DNA of 59,834 bases from Deltaproteobacteria bacterium (GTDB taxonomy: Bacteria; Desulfobacterota; Syntrophia; Syntrophales; UBA2185). The stretch lies in assembly GCA_026388545.1 (NCBI GenBank), contig JAPLJS010000104.1:1-59834 (forward strand), read 5' to 3'. Positions 54,858 to 59,834 of the stretch are shown here, in pieces (position 1 is the first letter of the stretch; the number at the start of each line of letters is the position of its first letter). The notes under the pieces were generated by a model. It saw only the letters and a program-made list of their open reading frames with translations, was not told the origin of the DNA and searched no databases. The position numbers and the translations under genes are program-made.

Positions 54858-56078
54858 ATGAAGAGGTACGGAGATTTTATCACATCCGAGGAGGAACTGG
54901 CCTTTTTGACGACCATCCGCAATTATGTCGAAAAGGAAGTAATGCCGGTCCGCATGCAATTGGATGATGACTATGCCGTGTTTGATAAGGCCTATGCCGG
55001 CCTGGTCAAGCTCGGCATCCAGAAACGGGGTTTCTCGCCGGAATACGGTGGCCTGGGAATTCGTTCGGGGCCTACGGTCTGCGCCATTTCTGAAGAGATA
55101 TCGAGAGGAGACAGCGGCCTTTCCCTGCACACCCTGATTATCCCATGGTGTCTGGCGGCTGCGATGGGCGCCCGCAACAAGTTCCTGATGGAAAAATTCA
55201 TTCCCATGTTCTGTGAAGACACGCCGCGTTGCGGCTGTATGGCCATTACCGAGCCGGCGGGAGGCTGCAATATTGAAGATGTAGGCGAACGCGCGCGTAC
55301 TATTCGAACCACGGCCAAGCTTGAGGGAAATGAATGGGTCATCAATGGTCAAAAGATGTGGCCCAGCGGCGCGAGCATTGCAGATGTCTATTGCGTTGTC
55401 TGTACCACCGATCCCGGCCTGAAGGAAGAAGGGGTGGCTCTCATCTATGTCCCGAAGGATACTGCCGGACTTTCCTTCGGCAAACCGGAAGAAAAGATGG
55501 GGATGAAGGTAACGGATGTGAATACCGCCATCTACTTCGATAACGTAAGGGTGCCGAAGGAATATCGAGCCGGAGGGCCCGGTGTTGACTGGCAACTATT
55601 CAGGGCCAACGTCGGCTGGGGTCGGCTCACGAGCGCTCCCATCTCGCTTGGAAACGCGCAAGCCGTTTTAGAGGCCGTCATAGAGTTCAGCAAAACGAGG
55701 GCTTACGGGGGGAAACCCGTCCGGAATCATTCCCTGCAAGCGGCCATGATCGCCGACATGGCCATCGGCATAGAATCGGCCCGCGCCTTTTACCTCACTG
55801 TCGCGGCGATGTTCAATAACCGGAAGAGATTTGGAAACCCGGGAGAGGAATACCTCATAGCGCGTGCGAGTGCAGCCAAGGTGCATGCCTGCGACGTCAC
55901 GGAGATGGTATGTAATAGAGGGATGGAGCTCATGGGCTCCTACGGCTATGCCCGGGAGTACCACGTGGAGAAATACCTGAGGGACAGCAAGATTATCCAG
56001 ATATGGCTTGGTGGAGGGCAGCTGGCGAGACTTGACGTGGCCCAGAGCTACTATCCTTACATGAGCAGTGGTAAGTAA
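54858..56078 (+). CDS. Acyl-CoA dehydrogenase family protein without the canonical catalytic Glu
   Basis: 406 residues from ATG 54858 (Shine-Dalgarno AAGGAGGG). The ACAD fold is complete: a helical N-domain, MAITEPAGGCNIEDV and EWVINGQKMWPSGA of the FAD/substrate beta-domain, and a C-terminal helical domain (MELMGSYGYAREYHVEKYLRDSK). Where active enzymes read QIYEGTxxI, with Glu as the base, this one has QIWLGGGQLARLD, so Glu is replaced by Leu. The alternative base position used by isovaleryl-CoA dehydrogenase also seems to be Gly (NVGWGRL). It lies between the Fe-ADH and AbfD genes, so its substrate is probably a C4-CoA, but oxidation by the standard mechanism is doubtful. Confidence 0.85.
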   Translation: MKRYGDFITSEEELAFLTTIRNYVEKEVMPVRMQLDDDYAVFDKAYAGLVKLGIQKRGFSPEYGGLGIRSGPTVCAISEEISRGDSGLSLHTLIIPWCLAAAMGARNKFLMEKFIPMFCEDTPRCGCMAITEPAGGCNIEDVGERARTIRTTAKLEGNEWVINGQKMWPSGASIADVYCVVCTTDPGLKEEGVALIYVPKDTAGLSFGKPEEKMGMKVTDVNTAIYFDNVRVPKEYRAGGPGVDWQLFRANVGWGRLTSAPISLGNAQAVLEAVIEFSKTRAYGGKPVRNHSLQAAMIADMAIGIESARAFYLTVAAMFNNRKRFGNPGEEYLIARASAAKVHACDVTEMVCNRGMELMGSYGYAREYHVEKYLRDSKIIQIWLGGGQLARLDVAQSYYPYMSSGK

Positions 56079-56102
56079 TATAGTAATAAGGAGGGAAAGA
56101 AA

Positions 56103-57554
56103 ATGGCACTGAAAACCCCTGAACAATATGAGGAGAGTCTTCGGAAACTCAATCTTAAAGTATATTTGATGGGCGAGTTGGTAAAAACCCCTGTAGATCA
56201 TCCCATCATCCGGCCGTCGATGAATTCGGTGAAGATGACTTACGCCCTTGCTCAGGACCCTCAACATGAAGATTTGATGACGGCGACATCGCACCTGACG
56301 GGACAAAAGATCAACCGGTTCTGCCACATCCACCAGAATACCGACGATTTGATCAAGAAGGTGAAGATGCAGCGGCTGATGGGGCAAAAGACGGGAGCCT
56401 GTTTTCAGCGCTGCGTCGGAATGGACGCCATCAATGCCATGGACAGCGTCACCTTCGAAATGGATAAGAAATTTGGCACCGGATATCGAGACCGATTTAT
56501 CAAGTTTTTGCTCATGATGCAGGAAGAAGACCTGACGGTGGATGGCGCGATGACCGATCCAAAAGGGGACCGGAGTCTCTCACCCGGCAGGCAGGCCGAT
56601 CCGGACCTTTATACACGCGTGGTGGAAAAGAGAAAGGACGGCATCGTCGTCCGGGGTGCGAAGGCCCACCAGACCGGGGCCGTAAATTCCCACTGGATTC
56701 TTGTCATGCCGACGATCACGATGACGGAAGAGGACAGCGACTATGCTCTTTCCTTTGTGGCGCCCGCCGACGCCGCGGGAATCTTCTATATTTACGGACG
56801 CCAGTCATGCGACACCCGAAAACTTGAGGGAGGCGAGATCGATGTAGGCAATCCGCAATTTGGCGGTCATGAGGCGCTGATGGTTTTTGATAATCTGTTC
56901 GTTCCCTGGGAGAACGTCTTTATGTGTGGCGAGTATGAATTCACCGGCGCTCTTATAGAGCGTTTTGCCGGTTACCACCGCCAGAGCTATGGCGGCTGCA
57001 AAGTCGGTGTCGGAGATGTGCTGATCGGCGCGGCGGCTCTGGCTGCCGATTACAACGGCGTTTCCAGGGCATCCCATGTCCGGGACAAGCTGATCGAAAT
57101 GATTCACCTCAACGAAACATTATATGCCTGCGGTATTGCCTGTTCGTCGCAAGGTCATAAGACCGCATCCGGAAACTATCTCATTGATTTGCTTCTGGCC
57201 AACGTATGCAAGCAGAACGTGACTCGCTTTCCGTATGAAATTGCGAGACTGGCAGAGGACATAGCGGGAGGACTCATGGTCACAATGGCATCGGAAAAGG
57301 ATTTGCGCCACCCTGAGATCGGCAAGGTCGTGGAGAAATATTTGAAAGGAGTGGCGTCTGTGCCGACGGAGCATCGCTGCCGCGTTCTGCGCCTGATTGA
57401 AAACATCACACTGGGAACAGCGGCCGTCGGATACCGGACGGAATCCATGCACGGCGCCGGATCGCCGCAGGCGCAGAGGATTATGATTTCACGCCAGGGC
57501 AACCTGGAATACAAGAAGGCTCTTGCAAAGGACATTCTCGGAATCAAAGATTAA
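56103..57554 (+). CDS. abfD: 4-hydroxybutyryl-CoA dehydratase / vinylacetyl-CoA isomerase
   Basis: A radical flavoprotein that converts 4-hydroxybutyryl-CoA to crotonyl-CoA. 483 residues. The [4Fe-4S] ligands of the Clostridium aminobutyricum enzyme (Cys99, Cys103, His292, Cys299) are matched by Cys100 and Cys104 in CFQRCVGMDA and by His292 and Cys299 in YHRQSYGGCKVG. TDPKGDRSLSPGRQAD, GAKAHQTGAVNSHW and GRQSCDTRKLEGGEIDVGNPQFGGHEAL are also conserved. Strong AAGGAGGG precedes ATG 56103. It is the third gene of an operon with Fe-ADH and the unusual ACAD. Succinate semialdehyde dehydrogenase and CoA-transferase genes are not in the window. Confidence 0.95.
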   Translation: MALKTPEQYEESLRKLNLKVYLMGELVKTPVDHPIIRPSMNSVKMTYALAQDPQHEDLMTATSHLTGQKINRFCHIHQNTDDLIKKVKMQRLMGQKTGACFQRCVGMDAINAMDSVTFEMDKKFGTGYRDRFIKFLLMMQEEDLTVDGAMTDPKGDRSLSPGRQADPDLYTRVVEKRKDGIVVRGAKAHQTGAVNSHWILVMPTITMTEEDSDYALSFVAPADAAGIFYIYGRQSCDTRKLEGGEIDVGNPQFGGHEALMVFDNLFVPWENVFMCGEYEFTGALIERFAGYHRQSYGGCKVGVGDVLIGAAALAADYNGVSRASHVRDKLIEMIHLNETLYACGIACSSQGHKTASGNYLIDLLLANVCKQNVTRFPYEIARLAEDIAGGLMVTMASEKDLRHPEIGKVVEKYLKGVASVPTEHRCRVLRLIENITLGTAAVGYRTESMHGAGSPQAQRIMISRQGNLEYKKALAKDILGIKD

Positions 57555-57567
57555 CACTTCCTCTTAA

Positions 57568-57900
57568 ATGGCTTTGATAGGCATCAAATACTGCGGGGGA
57601 TGTAACCCCCAGATCAATCGTTCCGGATTGATTCAGGAGATTGAAAAGCTGCTTCCGCCGGACTGCAGACTCGTGACGGACCACACAACGAATCGATGGG
57701 AAACGGCGATTCTTGTTTGCGGATGTCCAATTGCTTGTGCGGATCGGCCTGCCGTGACGAGCATGGCGCGGCAATGGATTCGCGTGGGGGGAGCGACGGT
57801 TGATTTCGAGTCGGTACCGAGGGACAGGATGGCGGATGTTATCGTGAGAAGAATACAGGCGTTGAAGCTGGAGAAGAAAGGAAGGACTCACGTCGCTTAA
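57568..57900 (+). CDS. Small CGGCN-motif Cys-rich protein
   Basis: A 110-residue protein of unknown function, 13 nt after abfD. Its N-terminus is GIKYCGGCNPQINR, and a second Cys cluster is VCGCPIACADRP. The spacing (C-x2-C ... C-x-C-x4-C) suggests binding of a metal or Fe-S cluster. Similar short CGGCN proteins occur in anaerobe gene clusters, to my recollection. It has no signal peptide. It is part of the operon and is a candidate for maturing, or supplying electrons to, AbfD or the ACAD-like protein (inference). Confidence 0.7.
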   Translation: MALIGIKYCGGCNPQINRSGLIQEIEKLLPPDCRLVTDHTTNRWETAILVCGCPIACADRPAVTSMARQWIRVGGATVDFESVPRDRMADVIVRRIQALKLEKKGRTHVA

Positions 57901-58110
57901 AGTTTAAGGGGGCAGAATTGAAAGGAAATAAATTAGAGAAGTAGTGTCTGCCACCTTTTAGCATTAGTATAAACAATAATCATTGATTCTCAATGATGCA
58001 GCCATGTGTAGATAAATAGGTGTTCTCTATAATTGAAGTTGGCATTAATTTGAGACCATTTGTTCAACAGAATATCGACCCGAATATCTAATCTAAGTTA
58101 TCAAGCTATA

Positions 58111-58143
58111 AAGAGGGGGCTGGTAATCTATCCAGCCCCCTTT
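58111..58143 (+). terminator. Rho-independent terminator after the abfD operon
   Basis: AGGGGGCTGG (58114-58123), an 8-nt loop, CCAGCCCCCT (58132-58141), then TT. The stem is a perfect 10 bp and the T run is short. It is 211 nt after the CGGCN gene and the first strong hairpin. It could equally serve a leftward RNase HI transcript. Confidence 0.7.
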
Positions 58144-58155
58144 ACCTGTCAGTTC

Positions 58156-58302
58156 CTATTCTAACCTGAACGATTCTATAGCGGTTTGTGCTAAGGAATC
58201 ATATTTTTCATTCTCAGCATTTCCTGCGTGACCCCTTACCCAAACCCATTCTACCTCATGGCGCTCCGTCAATTTTACAACCTTTTCCAACGTTCATCAT
58301 TG
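58156..58302 (-). pseudogene. RNase HI C-terminal remnant (copy 1, frameshifted)
   Basis: Reading leftward, NDERWKRL, then after a one-base frameshift VKLTERHEVEWVWVRGHAG, NAENEKYDSLAQTAIESF and a stop at 58156-58158. WKRL-x7-VEWVWVxGHAGxxENExxDxLA is the C-terminal signature of ribonuclease HI, with the catalytic His and Asp region. The N-terminal two thirds, including the first acidic residues, are missing. The fragment abuts the end of the small membrane protein gene. Confidence 0.78.
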
Positions 58303-58572
58303 CCGAGGTTTATCTGGCGTTTGCGGTGCTGGCGGCGCAAGCTGCCTTCCCATTTCCTCTCTCTGTTTCTCTTCCTGATATTTCACCAGTTTATCTTTAC
58401 CCATCTCTTCCGGGGATAGCCATTCACATTTCCCTGTATAATGGTTACAGGCAAACCCCGAAAGACTACCACTCGCATGAAAAAATTGGTATCTGTTCAC
58501 CATTCCATAAACCAAGATAGCTACGGCGAACAACGCAAGAACAGCTACTTTAAAAACTTTGTCTAAATTCAT
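58297..58572 (-). CDS. Small single-pass membrane protein
   Basis: A 91-residue protein with one N-terminal hydrophobic helix (about 7-25, VFKVAVLALFAVAILVYGM) and a charged, Pro-rich tail (ending PAPQTPDKPRQ). Two Cys (FACNHYTGKCEW) could form a disulfide outside the membrane. AAAGGGG precedes the ATG at 58572. It sits between two RNase HI remnants on the same strand. Not recognised as a known family. Confidence 0.5.
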   Translation of the reverse strand: MNLDKVFKVAVLALFAVAILVYGMVNRYQFFHASGSLSGFACNHYTGKCEWLSPEEMGKDKLVKYQEEKQREEMGRQLAPPAPQTPDKPRQ

Positions 58573-58694
58573 AAAACCCCTTTCTCAGATGTCAAAATGA
58601 TTTACGGTAAATTTTTCAGATGCCCCTTTATCACTTTTCGGATGTCGTTCCAAATCTTATTTCAATATTTATCCACGTTAAAACCTGTCACCCT

Positions 58695-58796
58695 TTATTG
58701 AACCCTTAATGCTTCTGCGGCAGTTCGTACAAAAGCATCACGCCTTTCGTTCTCGCAGTGACCAGCGTGACTCCTTATCCAAACCCATCCTAACGA
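58695..58796 (-). pseudogene. RNase HI C-terminal remnant (copy 2)
   Basis: Reading leftward, LGWVWIRSHAGHCENERRD, then AFVRTAAEALRVQ and a TAA stop at 58695-58697. It parallels copy 1 (WVWVRGHAGNAENEKYD) residue by residue, with clear divergence, so it is a second decayed rnhA 3' end and not an assembly duplicate. Nothing of the upstream part of the gene is recognisable. Confidence 0.72.
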
Positions 58797-59160
58797 CAAT
58801 CAGCGATGATCATTCTCTAATTGGTACAGCTTTATTCCCGAAGTTCCAATCAAGATAAACATCCACCCCTTTTGAGGTCTTAGATTGGGTTGTTCAAGGA
58901 AAGGGGCTGTTTGTGAGGCAGTGGATTTGAGTGTCTCCATACTTGTAAAAACGATCTGCTTCTTCCTGAAATCTTGTTTTTTCTATATTTGTCATTGATC
59001 CACACTTTCAATCTATAATCATCGGCTTCATACACATAAGATGCCCGAATCAAGATCGCGTAATCATAGCCTCATGATAATTGCCACGCTATTACTGGTA
59101 AATACCATATAATTTTTTTGTATTGCAAAATCGAAAATTAAGTTCTAACTAATCACAATT
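58797..59160 (+). other. 364-bp gap before the terminal cassette
   Basis: AT-rich, with no open frame of note and no recognised signal. It ends where the proposed left boundary of cassette 2 (TTAGAT) begins at 59161. Confidence 0.5.
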
Positions 59161-59772
59161 TTAGATTATCAAAAGGTACAAATGAAAGGAGGGCACTATG
59201 TTTAAGTTGAAATGGTTAGTTGTTTTGGTTTTGTTTCTCTTTTTAGTACCACCGAGTTTCGCTGATGATCACGCGAAGATTATTGGTGTTTGGAAACTGG
59301 TTTCATACGATACGTAGTGGCAAGCAACGGGCAAACGAGAATCCGACATGGGAAAGAATCCGGCGGGCTACGTCATCTACACATCCGAGGGGCGAATGAT
59401 GGTGATCATTACAGCGGAGGGGCGGAAGGCACCGAATACCGATCAGGATCGTGCCGAGTTGATGAAGACCGTTTTCGCTTACGCGGCTACGTATCGCATT
59501 GAAGGAGATAAGTTGATCAACAAGGTCGATGTTTCCTGGAACCCTGCTTTGGTCGGCACCGAACAGACACGTTTTTTAAAGATGGATGGCGACCGTCTTC
59601 AGGTTCTCACGGCATGGCACGTTAAAGCTAACTGGCCCGAAAAAGGGATGGGACGGGTGATAATGACGTTTGAACGAGTGAAATAGAGATTGGCGACAAT
59701 AACAGAAGGCAATCTAACAAGGTGCTCAAGAGGGACGCGGTAAAAAGCCCGCCGCGTCCCTTAGCTTTAACG
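59161..59772 (+). mobile_element. Integron-type gene cassette carrying a lipocalin-like gene
   Basis: Left boundary TTAGAT (59161-59166), ATG at 59198, stop at 59686, attC-like site at 59712-59778. The R'' box ATCTAAC is exactly complementary to GTTAGAT; the left boundary reads TTTAGAT, so six of seven bases fit and the G contributed by the target is changed. The length of about 612 bp is typical of cassettes. The leader shares AAATGAAAGGAGG with the leader of cassette 1. No integrase or attI is visible; the window ends 62 nt later. Confidence 0.68.
59198..59686 (+). pseudogene. Exported lipocalin-like domain protein with in-frame TAG
   Basis: From ATG 59198 (AAAGGAGG at 59185-59192) a signal peptide (ending PSFADD) leads into KIIGVWKLVSYDT and then TAG at 59315-59317. 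The same frame continues with WQATGKRESDMGKNPAGYVIY, then TSEGRMMVIITAEGRKAP, and ends VIMTFERVK. This is the lipocalin-like (VWKLVS ... GYxIYTxEGRM) fold. The TAG sits where related proteins, as I recall them, have Glu, so one base change (GAG to TAG) would explain it. It is most simply a nonsense mutation; restart at ATG 59348 would lose the first strands. Everything after the TAG looks intact. Confidence 0.72.
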
Positions 59773-59778
59773 TTACTC
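59712..59778 (+). other. attC-like recombination site (cassette 2)
   Basis: R'' ATCTAAC (59712-59718), L'' GCTCAAG (59724-59730), stem AGGGACGCGG with CCGCGTCCCTT, L' CTTAGC, and R' GTTACTC (59772-59778). GCT-C-AAG pairs with CTT-AGC, leaving a single unpaired C. That is the extrahelical base characteristic of folded attC sites. Length 67 nt. The last three bases of R' deviate from GTTRRRY. Confidence 0.78.
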
Positions 59779-59834
59779 TTTCTTTCAAACCGTAATTCAT
59801 AACGATAGGGCTTTTCAAAATCATTTAGTAGTAG

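Noticed and set aside
59315-59317. Pyrrolysine insertion at the TAG of the lipocalin-like gene
   Set aside because: No pyl genes are visible and the family position does not call for Pyl; a nonsense mutation is simpler.
1-59834. CRISPR arrays, tRNA and rRNA genes, integrase or transposase genes
   Set aside because: I looked for regular spacer-repeat patterns, tRNA arms, rRNA-like stretches and recombinase motifs and recognised none.

Overview
The window looks like a chromosome fragment from an anaerobic bacterium, most likely of the Desulfobacterota/Syntrophobacterota (old Deltaproteobacteria, Syntrophales-like). This placement is an inference. It rests on a moderately AT-rich housekeeping core, indolepyruvate:ferredoxin oxidoreductase, 4-hydroxybutyryl-CoA dehydratase, a beta-keto acid cleavage enzyme, CCG-type Fe-S oxidoreductase subunits and an archaeal-type phosphoglycerate mutase. 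No rRNA, tRNA or CRISPR array was recognised.

Positions 1-34188 are ordinary core genome. They hold prfB with its programmed +1 frameshift, an MltD-type lytic transglycosylase, and a leftward block with ybeY, phoH, an M20 hydrolase, a pair of M16 proteases (one active, one inactive), a MORN-repeat protein and a B12-binding radical SAM protein. A rightward block follows (dtd, a DUF1285-like gene, guaB, dnaE, a UPF0280 gene). A second leftward block carries a DnaJ-type co-chaperone, TPR proteins, iorBA, a thioesterase, apgM, hom and recG. Then come purM, purN, a flavoprotein and phosphofructokinase, rightward.

Positions 34189-50563 are a mosaic accessory region. A perfect -35/-10 promoter precedes a strikingly GC-rich cluster (34797-43940). 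It contains a DUF6506 protein, a complete TPP/lipoamide 2-oxoacid or acetoin dehydrogenase complex (E1 alpha, E1 beta, AcoX, E2, E3), a lipoate ligase and a fused LipB-LipA protein. The E3-lipB junction looks like a deletion scar. A less GC-rich insert follows (SDR, BKACE, M42 peptidase), then GC-rich genes return: a GlcD/GlcF-like oxidoreductase pair and a GcvH-like lipoyl carrier. Small GC-rich palindromic repeats of several families lie at most of the junctions.

Positions 50564-59834 hold gene remnants (a sirtuin N-terminus and two RNase HI C-termini) and an operon for 4-hydroxybutyrate metabolism: Fe-alcohol dehydrogenase, an acyl-CoA dehydrogenase-like protein without the usual catalytic Glu, 4-hydroxybutyryl-CoA dehydratase and a small Cys-rich CGGCN protein. 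Two units there have the anatomy of integron gene cassettes, each with an attC-like site after its gene and a matching core site before it. One carries a TRAP-type solute-binding protein. The other carries a lipocalin-like gene interrupted by an in-frame TAG. No integrase is visible.
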